Shown here piece by piece: positions 1-10,089 of a DNA stretch of 64,000 bases. Under the pieces are notes generated by a model that was not told where the DNA came from, ran no database searches, and saw nothing but the letters and a program-made list of their open reading frames with translations. The DNA comes from Pirellula staleyi DSM 6068 (GTDB lineage: Bacteria; Planctomycetota; Planctomycetia; Pirellulales; Pirellulaceae): contig CAMCMB010000021.1 in the NCBI GenBank assembly GCA_945875845.1, forward strand, positions 18,871 through 82,870, written 5' to 3'. The position numbers and the translations under genes are program-made. Within the stretch, counting starts at the first letter, position 1. The number at the start of each line of letters is the position of its first letter.

Positions 1-25
1 ACCTTCCCTAACCAATCCTGCCAAA

Positions 26-2323
26 ATGCTTGTTCCACTAAAAACCAAAGCCTTACTCCGTCGGTCGATCCACACCGCACAATCTTTCGGAATTGCTGTG
101 GGGCTCGCCACGACTCTTGCCTTTGCGTCTCTGTCCCACGGAGATGATGCAGCCAACAATGCTAGTTCTGCGGGGAACAAAGCCAAGCCAACCGACTGGT
201 ACCATTGGCGAGGGCCGCTTCAGAACGGGCATTCCCTCGAAAAAGGATTGCCTGACACGTTCAGTGCTGCGGGAGAGAATCTTTTGTGGCGCAAAGAGGA
301 ATTTGCAACCCGAGCCACCCCCATCGTAATGAATGGCAGACTGTACACCATTTGCCGCTCCAATCCGGACACCAACAAGGAAGCCGAGAAGACCGTCTGC
401 GTGAATGCGGTTACCGGCGAACTGATTTGGGAAAGCATCCACAATATCTACCTGTCTGACGCACCCGCCGAACGCGTGGGTTGGGCCAGTGTCGTTGGCG
501 ATCCAGAAACCGACAAAGTATATATGCTTGGCCTCGGCTGCTTGTTTCAGTGCCTCGATGGAAAAACAGGCAAGATTCTTTGGGAAAAATCGATGCTCGA
601 AGAATACGGAATGCTCTCAACCTACGGGGGCCGAACCAATTTCCCAGTTGTCTTCGAAGACATGATCATTGTCTCGGGCGTTATGACGGGCTGGGATCAA
701 TCGGCCGTTCCGGCGCACCGAATCCTCGCCTTGGACAAATCCACCGGTGCCCCGATTTGGATGACAAGCACTCGCGCCCGTCCTGAAGATACCACATACA
801 GCACTCCCGTCTTTACGGTTCTCAACGGCCAGGCCGCAATGGTTCTCGGTGCTGCCGATGGAGCCCTTTACGCAATGCAACCTCGAACCGGAAAAGTCAT
901 TTGGAAGTACCAAGCGTCGCCTCGTGGCTTAAATGTCACCCCATTGATTGAAAACGGAATCGTTTATTGTGGGCACGGGGAACAAAACGAGAACGACCGA
1001 ACCGTTCTCGGGGCTGTCTTTGCCTTGGATGGGAACACTACCGGTGACATTCCCATCGACAAGCTTCTTTGGAATATTCCCAAACGAACGACCTCTCGAA
1101 GCTCTCCAGTGAAGATTGGCAATCGTGTCTACTTTGTCGATGACGGCGGTGCCATGTTTGGTGTTAACGCCAAAACGGGCGAAGTCGAGGTAGAAAAGAA
1201 ACTAGGCAGAATCATGTTCGGCTCACTCGTTGTTTCAGAAGGAAAGATGTACATCGGCGAGAACAGCGGTGTGATCCATACGCTCAAGCCGACCGAAACC
1301 TCGATTGAATCGCTGGGCAAGACTGCCTTGCGAGGCAACGAAGTATTCGGTTCATTCGCTATCTCCAACGGTAGGATGTATTTGCCGACCACTACCGCTC
1401 TTTACTGCATCGGCAAGCCGGAAATCAAAGTGGACGCCGATCCAATGCCGGAATTGCCTGTTGAACCCAAGGTTACCGATAAGACCGTAGCTCATATTCA
1501 GGCCTGTCCCGTTGAAATGCTGCTCTCGCCAGGCCAAAAAGCCAAATTGCAAGTTCGAGCCTACAATGCTGCCGGTCAGTACTTGCGACTGCTGACGGAC
1601 GCAACGATCACGATCGAAGGAGGGGGATCGGTCAGCGACGATCAGATTTTCACAGCACCTTCGGAAACAACAGGCTCAGCCTTCTACATCACCGCTACGT
1701 CCGGTGAATTGAAGAGCGTCGCTCGCGGACGTGTCATTCCTGCTCTACCTTGGAAATTTGACTTCGAAGACAAGAAAGTTCCATTACACTGGATCGGGGC
1801 CGCCTACCGACACCTACCCTTCGAATTGCCTACTGGCGGTAACGGCTTGGTCAAGATCAGCACGATTCCTAAGGGGGTGCGCAGTCAAGCATTCCTAGGC
1901 AAACCCAACCTGCACGACTACACCGTGCAAGCGGAAGTCTATGCGACCGATACGAAAAACAAAGTCCCAACAACCAAGTTACCGGACATGGGAGTGGTCA
2001 ATCAACGCTATACGCTAGCATTAGAAGGCTCGCAGAGGTTGCAGATTCGATCTTGGGTTTCGCTAGGTGAACAACGCTTTGCCAAAACCCTTCCTTTTGA
2101 TTGGCAAGCAAACACGTGGTACACAATCAAGCTGCGAAGCGAAAACAAAGATGGCAAAGCATTGCTTCAAGGCAAAGTCTGGAAAACAGGTGAAGCGGAG
2201 CCGGAAGCATGGACCATCGAGGGCGAAGATGCTTTGCCGAACACCGTTGGGAGCCCCGGACTGTTCGGAAACTCAACCGATGCAGAAATCTATATCGATA
2301 ACGTCTCGGTGACCGCCAACTAA
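26..2323 (+). CDS. Secreted PQQ-like beta-propeller repeat protein
   Basis: The 765-residue product starts with a basic stretch and a hydrophobic segment (about residues 12-38) ending near a SHGDD cleavage-like site, so it is probably exported. Residues about 55-460 carry repeated blade signatures such as 'LDGKTGKILWE', 'LDKSTGAPIW' and 'MQPRTGKVIWKY', typical of PQQ-type/BamB-like eight-bladed propellers. The C-terminal 280 residues form a separate beta-rich part with an Ig-like stretch and then a possible sugar-binding or LamG-like region. No catalytic dehydrogenase residues were recognised. Such proteins are abundant in planctomycetes and are often called outer-membrane PQQ-domain proteins; the substrate is unknown. 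The gene converges with miaB, and repeat A1 lies between them. The start is the ATG 25 bases into the window. Confidence 0.85.
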   Translation: MLVPLKTKALLRRSIHTAQSFGIAVGLATTLAFASLSHGDDAANNASSAGNKAKPTDWYHWRGPLQNGHSLEKGLPDTFSAAGENLLWRKEEFATRATPIVMNGRLYTICRSNPDTNKEAEKTVCVNAVTGELIWESIHNIYLSDAPAERVGWASVVGDPETDKVYMLGLGCLFQCLDGKTGKILWEKSMLEEYGMLSTYGGRTNFPVVFEDMIIVSGVMTGWDQSAVPAHRILALDKSTGAPIWMTSTRARPEDTTYSTPVFTVLNGQAAMVLGAADGALYAMQPRTGKVIWKYQASPRGLNVTPLIENGIVYCGHGEQNENDRTVLGAVFALDGNTTGDIPIDKLLWNIPKRTTSRSSPVKIGNRVYFVDDGGAMFGVNAKTGEVEVEKKLGRIMFGSLVVSEGKMYIGENSGVIHTLKPTETSIESLGKTALRGNEVFGSFAISNGRMYLPTTTALYCIGKPEIKVDADPMPELPVEPKVTDKTVAHIQACPVEMLLSPGQKAKLQVRAYNAAGQYLRLLTDATITIEGGGSVSDDQIFTAPSETTGSAFYITATSGELKSVARGRVIPALPWKFDFEDKKVPLHWIGAAYRHLPFELPTGGNGLVKISTIPKGVRSQAFLGKPNLHDYTVQAEVYATDTKNKVPTTKLPDMGVVNQRYTLALEGSQRLQIRSWVSLGEQRFAKTLPFDWQANTWYTIKLRSENKDGKALLQGKVWKTGEAEPEAWTIEGEDALPNTVGSPGLFGNSTDAEIYIDNVSVTAN

Positions 2324-2344
2324 CGTTTGCGGCTAGGGCGAAGG

Positions 2345-2430
2345 CCAAATACCACTGGCATAAAGCCAGACGGCATGCAACGAAAATGCCCCTGGGTTTA
2401 CCCCAGGGGATCGCTACCTTCATGCTATAG
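2345..2430. repeat. Palindromic repeat family A, copy A1
   Basis: Two hairpins stand side by side: a short one around CTGGCATAAAGCCAG and a stronger one, CCCCTGGGTTTACCCCAGGGG. The copy lies between the convergent genes for the PQQ-like protein and miaB. The same arrangement occurs in reverse orientation at 17338-17432, and a partial copy is at 17567-17612. The strong stem could act as a bidirectional terminator, although there is no long T run. Confidence 0.75.
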
Positions 2431-2480
2431 GAGAAGGTCAGATTCCACTGGCTTTTAAACGTTTGCCATTTCGATTTCTT

Positions 2481-3941
2481 TTATCGCATACTGATTTGCA
2501 ACAACTCAGGTACGATCTCGGTCGTTTCAACCATTCCGAACAAAGTGAACGCATAAACGTCGGTGATCTGGACCATCAGTAATTCGCCTGCTTGCCGAAC
2601 ATTGCCGTCCCATACGACGATTCGGTCACATCGAGTCCTGCCCGTCATCTGACGTAGGTCACCCGTTTGCCCCTTTCGAACCGACCATTTGCTTGGTCCC
2701 TCCACCAAAACTTCCACTTTTTGCCCCATGAATCGCAAATTGTCTTCTAGGGAAATCTTGTTTTGAACGTCGAGCAAGTCTAGGTTGCGACGGTGCTTGA
2801 CCTCTTCGGGAACATCATCTTCGTAAATTTCGGCACCGCGTGTGCCTGGCCGGACGCTGTACTGGAATATGAAGCTGTTCTTGAATCGACAACGGCGAAC
2901 CAGGTCCATTGTCATTTGGAACTCTTCCTCCGTCTCGCCACAGAAGCCGACGATGAAATCGCTCGAAACCGCAGCGCCTGGAATAATGTCATGGATTCGC
3001 TCCATCATATCGTAGTAATCCGCCGTCGTATAACCACGCTTCATTCTCTTAAGTACGCTATCGCTGCCGCTTTGAGCGGGTACGTGCAGGTAAGGTGAAC
3101 ACTTCGGCAAATCGCGAACGGTCTCAAGTAGTTCGCGGGTCATGTCCTTGGGATAATTGGTAACAAACTTGATTCGCACGATCCCGTCAATCTCATGGAG
3201 TTGCCGCAATAAATCCGACATGCGAGTCGTCTTGTCGCCATCCGCATGACGGTAGGAATTGACGGTTTGACCAAGCAGTACAATTTCTTTGCATCCTTGG
3301 CTGGCCAGGACTTGGGCCTCGGCCAGAATCTGCGCTGGTGCACGCCCTTGTTCCGGACCTCGCGTCAGTGGGACGATGCAATACGTGCAAAATTTGTCGC
3401 AGCCGATTTGGATACGCAGGTACGCTTGAAAGGGCGTGGGTCGCATTTCTGGATCCCGAAGTGGATCAAAGGTTTCGTGCGATCGCTTGATGTCGTCGAC
3501 GTTTCCGTCGCGTCGGGAAAGGCTGACTGCGAGTTGATGCTTCTCGCCCGCTCTGGCCCGCTCAATCATTTCGGGAATGCGATGCAATTGGCCAGGACCG
3601 ACGACGAGGTCGACGAACGGAGTTCGATCGAAGATGGCCTTCTGATCTTTTTGGGCCATGCAGCCCATCACGCCCAAGATCTTGTCCGGATTCGCGAGTT
3701 TTAGCTGCTTGAGGTGAAATAGGTTGTGATAGGCTTTTTCCTCGGCATGCTCGCGAACAGAACACGTATTGAAGAGGATCGCATCGGCATCTTCGGGTTT
3801 TGCGGTTAGAACGTATCCCGATTTGCGGAGCGATGCGACGACCATTTCGCTGTCAAGTACGTTCATCTGACAGCCCACTGTCTCGATATACAGGTGCTTC
3901 GTCGCAGGAGGCGCTGGGCTGGGAATCGGCAAATCCGACAT
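2481..3941 (-). CDS. miaB: tRNA-2-methylthio-N6-dimethylallyladenosine synthase (MiaB)
   Basis: MiaB is a radical-SAM methylthiotransferase that adds a methylthio group to i6A37 of tRNAs reading UNN codons. The N-terminal UPF0004 domain begins 'YIETVGCQMNVLDSE'. Its three cluster cysteines are visible in 'GCQMN', 'NTCSVRE' and 'GCMAQ'. The radical-SAM motif 'CDKFCTYC' follows, then a C-terminal TRAM domain with 'EVLVEGPSKW' and 'GRTRCDRIVV'. Length and domain order are normal for the family. The frame is open upstream to 3992, but the ATG at 3941 (MSDLPIPSP) is preferred because homology begins shortly after it. The gene is downstream of, and in line with, the TPR-peroxiredoxin gene, with a gap of about 140 bases to that gene's end. 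Confidence 0.95.
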   Translation of the reverse strand: MSDLPIPSPAPPATKHLYIETVGCQMNVLDSEMVVASLRKSGYVLTAKPEDADAILFNTCSVREHAEEKAYHNLFHLKQLKLANPDKILGVMGCMAQKDQKAIFDRTPFVDLVVGPGQLHRIPEMIERARAGEKHQLAVSLSRRDGNVDDIKRSHETFDPLRDPEMRPTPFQAYLRIQIGCDKFCTYCIVPLTRGPEQGRAPAQILAEAQVLASQGCKEIVLLGQTVNSYRHADGDKTTRMSDLLRQLHEIDGIVRIKFVTNYPKDMTRELLETVRDLPKCSPYLHVPAQSGSDSVLKRMKRGYTTADYYDMMERIHDIIPGAAVSSDFIVGFCGETEEEFQMTMDLVRRCRFKNSFIFQYSVRPGTRGAEIYEDDVPEEVKHRRNLDLLDVQNKISLEDNLRFMGQKVEVLVEGPSKWSVRKGQTGDLRQMTGRTRCDRIVVWDGNVRQAGELLMVQITDVYAFTLFGMVETTEIVPELLQISMR

Positions 3942-4081
3942 CGAAATCACTTTGGAAAAATACGGGATTGGTTGTTGGAAAGTAGCAGGCACACTCCGTG
4001 TGCCGTTCGCCGAAACCAGGCTGACGGCACTTGGAAAGTGTCTGCTACTTTTGAAAATGAGGGCCTCCCTATCCTACCGGT

Positions 4082-6607
4082 TTACTTCAGCTTTAGAAGC
4101 CTAATCGATTCCTCAAGCAGGAACTTGGAATCCATAAAGGGTTCGTAACCAATGTCTTGCCAGCGAATACGGTTGTTGGCATCGATCAAAAACGTTCCAT
4201 GCAATGCCGTCCCCTCGAAATCATCAAAGCATCGAAATTCCTTGAAAACATCGAGCTCGGGGTTCGCAATCAGAGGCACATTCATTTCTCCATCGTAGTT
4301 CTTGAGCCCCAATTGCAGTTTTGCAAGCGTTTCGGTACTGATGGCTGCGACCTCAATCCCGGCCTTTTGATACTGCTTTACCATGGGCGAAAACTCTTTG
4401 AGCTGTTCCGCGCAATGAACGCAGCCAAACCCCAGGTACAAAATCAACACCAGCGGCTTTTGAGCAAAGTGTTTTGTCGATTTCAGTTCGCCGTCCGAAC
4501 CGGGAGCGGACCAAACGGGAGCCTGCGACGGAGACCAACGAAAGGGTCCGAGAGAGTCCAAACTAGGCCGATCGCCAACGTCCGTTGGGGCCTCAGGCTT
4601 CGCTTTCCATTTCTCCTTCATCCCGAGCTGTGCAACGACAGGCACAATTCGTTCCAGCAATCCGAGATCTGCGTCCGCCCCGGCTGCAATCGGCGAAAGT
4701 GCTTCGATCATCTTCTTGCACCGTTCTTGAACCTTGACGTCCTTAAGGTCGTTTTTCGAAGCGATCCAAATACCGGTGGCAAGCGGAATCAATTCATTTT
4801 TCCCCTCCTGGATCCGCTTTTCGATTCGATCCAATGCTTTGTCTGGATATCCCGCTTCTGCTAGCCACTCCATGCGAACCATCGAGTTGATGATCGAACG
4901 GCACTCGTTCGAGCGCGCCAATGCCTCTTGGAATCGACCCTCATGCGCTGCCTGATAAGCAATCACTGCGGACTCAAACTGGCGAAGCTTTCCCAAACGA
5001 TGTTCGATTTTTCTCAATGCAATTGCCGTTTCCCGCCGTTCCTTGGACCAATCCTTCATCTCGGATTCTGGGATATCCTTGCTAGGGACTTTTGCAATCG
5101 TTGGGTCATTCTCATCGCCGAATGGGTCGACGCTTCGCTCATAGGCTTCGAGCAGTTTGGGTGGTCGGATTGGATTCACCTCGGGTTTGGTCTGTTCCTT
5201 TTCGAGGAGCAATCGCAATGCTTCATGCCCTTCGTTCACTTTCGTGCGCAGCGAGTTCATGTGCGAGTTCATTTCGCCATGAATTTCTTTGGCTTTAGCT
5301 GTGTTTCCCACGTTATATTCGGCGATTGTCATCCAAGCTTTGTGCTCGTCTTGACGCAGTTCGTCGTCGGTTGGCTCGATGTACGCCGAGTTGGAAAGCT
5401 CAATGAGCTGAGGCCAAAGTTGATAACTTGTCAGAACACCTAATAAGCGTTCGCGCCCCAAGGAAGCGCTTCCGCGTCCGCTGAACTTGTTGTATTTTGG
5501 ATGGCGAGGCAATTCGATCATATTCTTGGCTAAATCGGTCGCTTCGCGAACGCGACCGATAAAGATCAAATCGCGAATGAGCCATTCGTTGTTGTGAGCA
5601 TAGTTATGGATTTGGTCAGGCATGACTTGATCGCGCACCATATGTGCATGGTCGACACGTGCGGACGCTTCTTGCTGCCAAGCAGCGTCCGCGTAACGGT
5701 GTAGACGACTGTAAGTATGACCGGGCATGTGCCACATGTGAGCAATGCCAGGTGCGCTTTGGCCGCATTTCGCTGCCGCATCGAGGGCGAGCTTTTCTTT
5801 CCGACCGTCCCAAAGATGGATTCGGAAGTGGTGGGCTGGATGCCGTGGATTGGCTCGAAAGATCTCGCTCAGGAGGGCGTCGATCGCGGTGTAACTTTGA
5901 ACCTCGCCGTTTTGCCAGTACTGCAGAGCTAACATTGCCTTGAGCTCGATATCCTCTGGGTAGTCGTTGGCGACTTGCTCAAGATCCGCGACGTACTTTT
6001 TGAGTCGATCTTTGTCGTCCTTCTTTCGCTTTTCATCGTCACGCTTTTTGGCCTGTTCTGCGGCTTTGTCCTTCGCCGCGTCCTCTTTTCCCTTCGCTGC
6101 GTCCTCTTTTGGTTTGGCAGACTCTTCGCCGGAAACCTTGATTCGATTGTTCCATGCCTCAATGAGTCGTTTTTCTTTATCGTTTGCCTTAGCGATTCGG
6201 CTCATAGCCTGTTCGATGAAGCCTCTGGAACGCTTTGCATTCTCTGCGTTGGCTCGAGCCATACCCCAATAAAGAATCGGGCATTCGGCGTCGAACGCCG
6301 CTGCTTGCCGAAACGAACGCTCTGCTTCGAAATACCAGAAGCCATGAAGCTGGACGATCCCTTGATCGAAAAACCGCTGGGCCATTGGGTTTTTGGTCGA
6401 GATTTCCCAATGCACGTTTCCCATTCCATTCATCAGGTATGCCGCTTGACGCGGACCCTCGTTGAATGCGTCCGCGTGAACGGAGTGGCCGGGTTGAGCA
6501 TCACGGTTATCCGAGTCCGCCGGGTGATCTGCAAACGCGGGGACGGAGACGAGGGATTGCGTTAAAACCAAACCGAGCAAATTGCGTATTCGTTTGAAGT
6601 CTGTCAT
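4082..6607 (-). CDS. Exported TPR protein with C-terminal peroxiredoxin-like domain
   Basis: The 841-residue product begins with a signal-peptide-like segment (residues about 8-27, ending PAFADHP). Residues about 60-650 are helical repeats of TPR type, interrupted at about residues 160-210 by a run dominated by Lys, Glu, Asp and Ala that should be a charged helix or linker. Residues about 700-841 form an AhpC/TSA thioredoxin-like domain with a CxxC pair (Cys729 and Cys732 in 'GFGCVHC') at the position of the redox site. Family knowledge suggests thiol oxidoreductase or peroxidase activity in the periplasm; the TPR part may recruit partners. The substrate is unknown. The ATG at 6607 gives a good signal peptide. 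Confidence 0.8.
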   Translation of the reverse strand: MTDFKRIRNLLGLVLTQSLVSVPAFADHPADSDNRDAQPGHSVHADAFNEGPRQAAYLMNGMGNVHWEISTKNPMAQRFFDQGIVQLHGFWYFEAERSFRQAAAFDAECPILYWGMARANAENAKRSRGFIEQAMSRIAKANDKEKRLIEAWNNRIKVSGEESAKPKEDAAKGKEDAAKDKAAEQAKKRDDEKRKKDDKDRLKKYVADLEQVANDYPEDIELKAMLALQYWQNGEVQSYTAIDALLSEIFRANPRHPAHHFRIHLWDGRKEKLALDAAAKCGQSAPGIAHMWHMPGHTYSRLHRYADAAWQQEASARVDHAHMVRDQVMPDQIHNYAHNNEWLIRDLIFIGRVREATDLAKNMIELPRHPKYNKFSGRGSASLGRERLLGVLTSYQLWPQLIELSNSAYIEPTDDELRQDEHKAWMTIAEYNVGNTAKAKEIHGEMNSHMNSLRTKVNEGHEALRLLLEKEQTKPEVNPIRPPKLLEAYERSVDPFGDENDPTIAKVPSKDIPESEMKDWSKERRETAIALRKIEHRLGKLRQFESAVIAYQAAHEGRFQEALARSNECRSIINSMVRMEWLAEAGYPDKALDRIEKRIQEGKNELIPLATGIWIASKNDLKDVKVQERCKKMIEALSPIAAGADADLGLLERIVPVVAQLGMKEKWKAKPEAPTDVGDRPSLDSLGPFRWSPSQAPVWSAPGSDGELKSTKHFAQKPLVLILYLGFGCVHCAEQLKEFSPMVKQYQKAGIEVAAISTETLAKLQLGLKNYDGEMNVPLIANPELDVFKEFRCFDDFEGTALHGTFLIDANNRIRWQDIGYEPFMDSKFLLEESIRLLKLK

Positions 6608-6755
6608 CAGGATATCGTGGGTAGGTGGGAGCCCAAAGCATGGCAGGGAATCACCATTGTAGCCAAGTCCGTGAAAACGAGCCGCGCAGAAAAACCCTAT
6701 CCTGCTAAAATGAACTGAATTCGAGCAGTAAACCCATCCACGAGGCGAAAATTTC

Positions 6756-8081
6756 GTGACGTCTAAGAATTTAAAACTCCTGTTCCTTGTTGTCCTCGTT
6801 TGTGCGTTTTGCTACGCAAATGCACAAAGAACTCGCAATCTTGGCGACCTGGCGCTGGCCATGGATATTATCGATCAAGAGTACGTTGAAAAGCCTGATC
6901 GCGAAAAACTCTATCAGGCAGCAATGAAAGGAATGATCGATTCGCTGGACCCCTATTCAGGGTATATTCCCATTGATTCCCTGAAGCCGTTTCAATCGAT
7001 CCTAGACCAAGAATTTGGGGGGGTAGGCGTTATTCTTGATGGCCCGATGCGACGTGACCGGCTTACTGTCATGGCGACTTTGTTAAACTCGCCCGCTTAT
7101 CTGGCAGGCATCCAACCAGGGGACGTTATTCTCGAAATCGACGGCGTCGATTCGGCGAAGTCCACAGTAGAAGATGTTTCGAAAAAGCTGAGGGGGCGAG
7201 AAGGTACTTCGGTCAATCTCACGTTAGAACGATTGAATGAACCCAACCCAGTTGTGATCACCGTTGTTCGGGCTCGCATCGAAGTCGAGTCCGTGCTCGG
7301 CGATCGGCGTCGATTGGATGGTAAATGGGAATATCGGATGGAAGAAGATCCTCGTATCGCCTACATGCGAGTCGAATTGTTCGGCGAGAAGACGACCGAA
7401 GAATTGCGACGAGCGATTGCATCTATTTCTAAAGATAGCCAAGCTCTCATCATCGACCTGCGCGACAACACCGGTGGACTATTGAATTCAGCGACGGACG
7501 TTTGCGATATGTTTTTGGACGATGGTCAGATGGTCAGCACACGAGGCCGTGGCGACCGTTTGGACCAAAGCTACGACGCAAAAAAGGGAACGGAGCTTTC
7601 AAACTCGATTCCAATCGTCGTCTTGATCAATGAGCATTCCGCAAGTGCCAGCGAGGTGGTAGCAGCCTGTTTGCAAGATCGATGCCGGGCGACGGTTGTC
7701 GGCAATCGATCGTTTGGAAAAGGGAGCGTGCAAAATGTCATTCCCCTCGATGCAGGTCTGGCGGCCATGCGTTTAACAACTGCTTATTACTATCCGCCCA
7801 GCGGTCGCTTAATTCACCGCAAACCTAGTGCGAAAGAGGACGACATTTGGGGAGTGCATCCTGACGATGGGTGCGAAGTCAAGTTGGATGAGAAGGCATT
7901 TATCAAGTTGATTGAGCGATTTCGCAAAAGGTCGGACCCGATCGTAAACGGCTTGGGCAAATCAAACGAACCTTCCAGCGAGCAGACCGACGGGGCATCC
8001 GAACATGTGGACTCCACGATCGTGGACGATCCGCAGTTGCTCAAAGCAGTCGAAGTTTTGCGAGCAAAACTTGACGGGTAA
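6756..8081 (+). CDS. S41 family C-terminal processing peptidase
   Basis: The 441-residue product has an N-terminal hydrophobic anchor or signal (about residues 6-22), a conserved helical region 'DPYSGYI', a PDZ domain (about 85-165, with 'AGIQPGDVILEIDG') and the S41 catalytic core. The serine lies in 'HSASASE' (Ser297) and the lysine in 'SFGKGSVQ' (Lys322). The spacing of 25 residues matches the Prc/CtpA Ser-Lys dyad. It probably cleaves C-termini of exported or envelope proteins. The start is a GTG at 6756; no better ATG precedes the hydrophobic segment. The gene is divergent from the TPR-peroxiredoxin gene with a gap of about 150 bases. Confidence 0.9.
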   Translation: MTSKNLKLLFLVVLVCAFCYANAQRTRNLGDLALAMDIIDQEYVEKPDREKLYQAAMKGMIDSLDPYSGYIPIDSLKPFQSILDQEFGGVGVILDGPMRRDRLTVMATLLNSPAYLAGIQPGDVILEIDGVDSAKSTVEDVSKKLRGREGTSVNLTLERLNEPNPVVITVVRARIEVESVLGDRRRLDGKWEYRMEEDPRIAYMRVELFGEKTTEELRRAIASISKDSQALIIDLRDNTGGLLNSATDVCDMFLDDGQMVSTRGRGDRLDQSYDAKKGTELSNSIPIVVLINEHSASASEVVAACLQDRCRATVVGNRSFGKGSVQNVIPLDAGLAAMRLTTAYYYPPSGRLIHRKPSAKEDDIWGVHPDDGCEVKLDEKAFIKLIERFRKRSDPIVNGLGKSNEPSSEQTDGASEHVDSTIVDDPQLLKAVEVLRAKLDG

Positions 8082-8388
8082 CACGTCGGCTAACGTGCAC
8101 GCGGTGGTGCGTGGCCAACCTCCAATCCAGGGTTGACCCATTGACCCGAGCCCCTTTAAGCCGATTGCGCACGGGGGCGGCATGCATCGCGTAGGAACTC
8201 AATCACGCTGCTGGGACAAGGGGGTTTTCGCAAGTGGCATGGGCGTCTCGCCCATGAAATCATTGTCGGGACGCTCGTGCCCATGAAATTACGAGCGGGA
8301 CGCGTCTCGCCCATAGAATCACGAGCGGGACGCTCGTGCCACGACTGAATCACGAGCGGGACGCTCGTGCCACGCATGCGGTGGTAGC
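8082..8388. repeat. Gap with tandem/compound family C repeat (copy C1)
   Basis: This gap lies between the convergent S41 protease and glutamate dehydrogenase genes. From about 8234 to 8375 it holds a compound repeat: GGGCGTCTCGCCCAT hairpins followed by several direct copies of ACGAGCGGGACGCTCGTGCC, each able to fold as GAGCG/CGCTC. It is the multi-unit form of the family C element seen once each at 11383, 23044 and 29763. The remainder of the gap shows no gene. Confidence 0.8.
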
Positions 8389-9630
8389 CTACACAGCCCC
8401 GCCAGCCAATTCGGTAGCCCGTTGTACTCTCGAAATGGCCAGCATAAAGGCTGCGGTTCGCAATGAAACATCGTTGGATGCAGAGTGTTGCCAAACATTT
8501 TCAAACGCATCGCTCAGTGTTCGGTCCAGCTCTTGTCGAACCCGGTCCAACGTCCATCGATAATGTTGGCGATTTTGAACCCACTCAAAATAGCTTACCG
8601 TAACCCCGCCCGCATTCGCCAAAATGTCAGGCAAAATCATGATCCGCTTGGCAGCAAGAATCTCATCTGCTTCCGGATCGACGGGTCCGTTGGCCGCTTC
8701 GATGATGGACTTGGCTCGCACGTTCCCCGCGTTCTCTTTCGTGAGTACGTCACCCAAAGCAGCTGGGATCAACAGGTCGACATCGAGTTCCAAGAGAGCT
8801 TCGCCTGGCATTTTCTCCGCGCCCGAGTATCCTTCCAGTCGGTTACTATTCTTAAGTGAATACGAGAACATTTCAGGGATATTCAGTCCTTTTGGGTTGT
8901 AATAGGTTCCGCTTAGGTCGCTGACAGCCACGATGGGGAATGTCGATTCGAACAAAAATTTCGACGCATGCGAACCGACATTTCCGAATCCCTGGATCGC
9001 GGTTCGGCATTGATCTGGACGAACGTTGATGCGTTTCAATAACTTGACGGCAAGGATTCCTACGCCGCGGCCCGTGGCTTCCTCCCGCCCTTTCGAACCG
9101 TATTCTTCGACCGGTTTTCCGGTGATGACGGCGGGATTAAAGCCGTGGTACTTTTCCCACTGGTTGCGAAACCAAGACATGACTTGGTAATTCGTGCCCA
9201 TGTCGGGGGCGGGGATATCGGTGTCCGGCCCCACGATTTCGTGGATTTCGTCCACGAAAGATCGGGTCATGCGTTCCAGCTCTTTGGTAGAAAGCGTCTT
9301 TGGGTCAATGGCAATCCCACCTTTCGCACCACCATAGGGAAGCTCGACAACGGCGGTTTTCCAAGTCATCAACGAAGCCAACGCTCGCACTTCATCAAGA
9401 TCAACGCTCGGATGGTAGCGCAGTCCTCCCTTCATCGGCCCTCGCGAATTGTCGTGTTGGACCCGATATCCCAGTACCGTTTCGATGTTACCGTTGTCTC
9501 TCTCAAACGCTACCTGAACGGTGACCTCCCTTTTTGGCGTGATGAGTAATCTCCTCATCCACTCTGGCATTTTGAGTTGGTCGGCAGCTTGATTGAAATA
9601 CAGAGTGGTGGATTCGCTGGGTCGCATCAT
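8389..9630 (-). CDS. gdhA: Glu/Leu/Phe/Val family dehydrogenase, probably glutamate dehydrogenase
   Basis: The product of about 413 residues carries the ELFV dehydrogenase signature '[10 protein letters not shown]' with its catalytic lysine, the '[12 protein letters not shown]' substrate region and a Rossmann motif 'IQGFGNVGS'. It also has the C-terminal '[15 protein letters not shown]' block typical of hexameric GDH of the RocG/GudB type. The enzyme interconverts glutamate and 2-oxoglutarate plus ammonia with NAD(P). The frame extends to a GTG at 9729, adding 33 residues, but the ATG at 9630 (MMRPSESTT) gives the usual family length and is preferred. The coenzyme preference cannot be assigned. 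Confidence 0.92.
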   Translation of the reverse strand: MMRPSESTTLYFNQAADQLKMPEWMRRLLITPKREVTVQVAFERDNGNIETVLGYRVQHDNSRGPMKGGLRYHPSVDLDEVRALASLMTWKTAVVELPYGGAKGGIAIDPKTLSTKELERMTRSFVDEIHEIVGPDTDIPAPDMGTNYQVMSWFRNQWEKYHGFNPAVITGKPVEEYGSKGREEATGRGVGILAVKLLKRINVRPDQCRTAIQGFGNVGSHASKFLFESTFPIVAVSDLSGTYYNPKGLNIPEMFSYSLKNSNRLEGYSGAEKMPGEALLELDVDLLIPAALGDVLTKENAGNVRAKSIIEAANGPVDPEADEILAAKRIMILPDILANAGGVTVSYFEWVQNRQHYRWTLDRVRQELDRTLSDAFENVWQHSASNDVSLRTAAFMLAISRVQRATELAGGAV

Positions 9631-10089
9631 GGAATGTGAATCGTCCAAAAGATAGTGGGCTGAAGATCGAGGGGCGATTGGATCAATATAATCTAATTCT
9701 TCGGATTTTTTTTCGTGGATCAACAACACTCAAGTTGCGTGGCCAGAGGAATAACGCCGATTTCCCCTTCACCTCTACCCACATTTCCAACAACGAAATC
9801 TAAGTTTTCTTGCATATTGGGTTTTTTCGAGTTAAAACCGACCAAAAAAAGAGGGAATACGATTCCACGCTTTGGTTTAATGGGAAATATGCCTTTCCCA
9901 AGTTCATTGGCAATGCAATAATCACGGCAGTTGGTTGCGAATCCGATCGAAGTTGGCAATCTCTGTGTGGAAGTGGCTCTCGCGAGGGGGAAGCGTGAAA
10001 CGGGTCAGGACTTAAGTGAAGCAGCCATAAGCGACGTACTCTTGTGCGAGGGCCTCTTCCACACAGATCTATTACAACAATTCGAGTTG
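9631..10089. other. Intergenic region between gdhA and hisC
   Basis: This divergent spacer is 459 bases by the preferred starts. Both flanking reading frames stay open into it (to 9729 and from 9931), so either gene could be longer. It is AT-richer than its surroundings around 9790-9860 and must contain both promoters. No repeat family, RNA gene or clear operator was recognised. Confidence 0.5.

Noticed and set aside
4928..5443. 171-residue plus-strand frame
   Set aside because: Antisense to the TPR-peroxiredoxin gene, which has strong domain support.
8234..8375. CRISPR-like array
   Set aside because: Direct copies of about 20-48 bases are contiguous and palindromic, without unique spacers of constant length and without cas genes.
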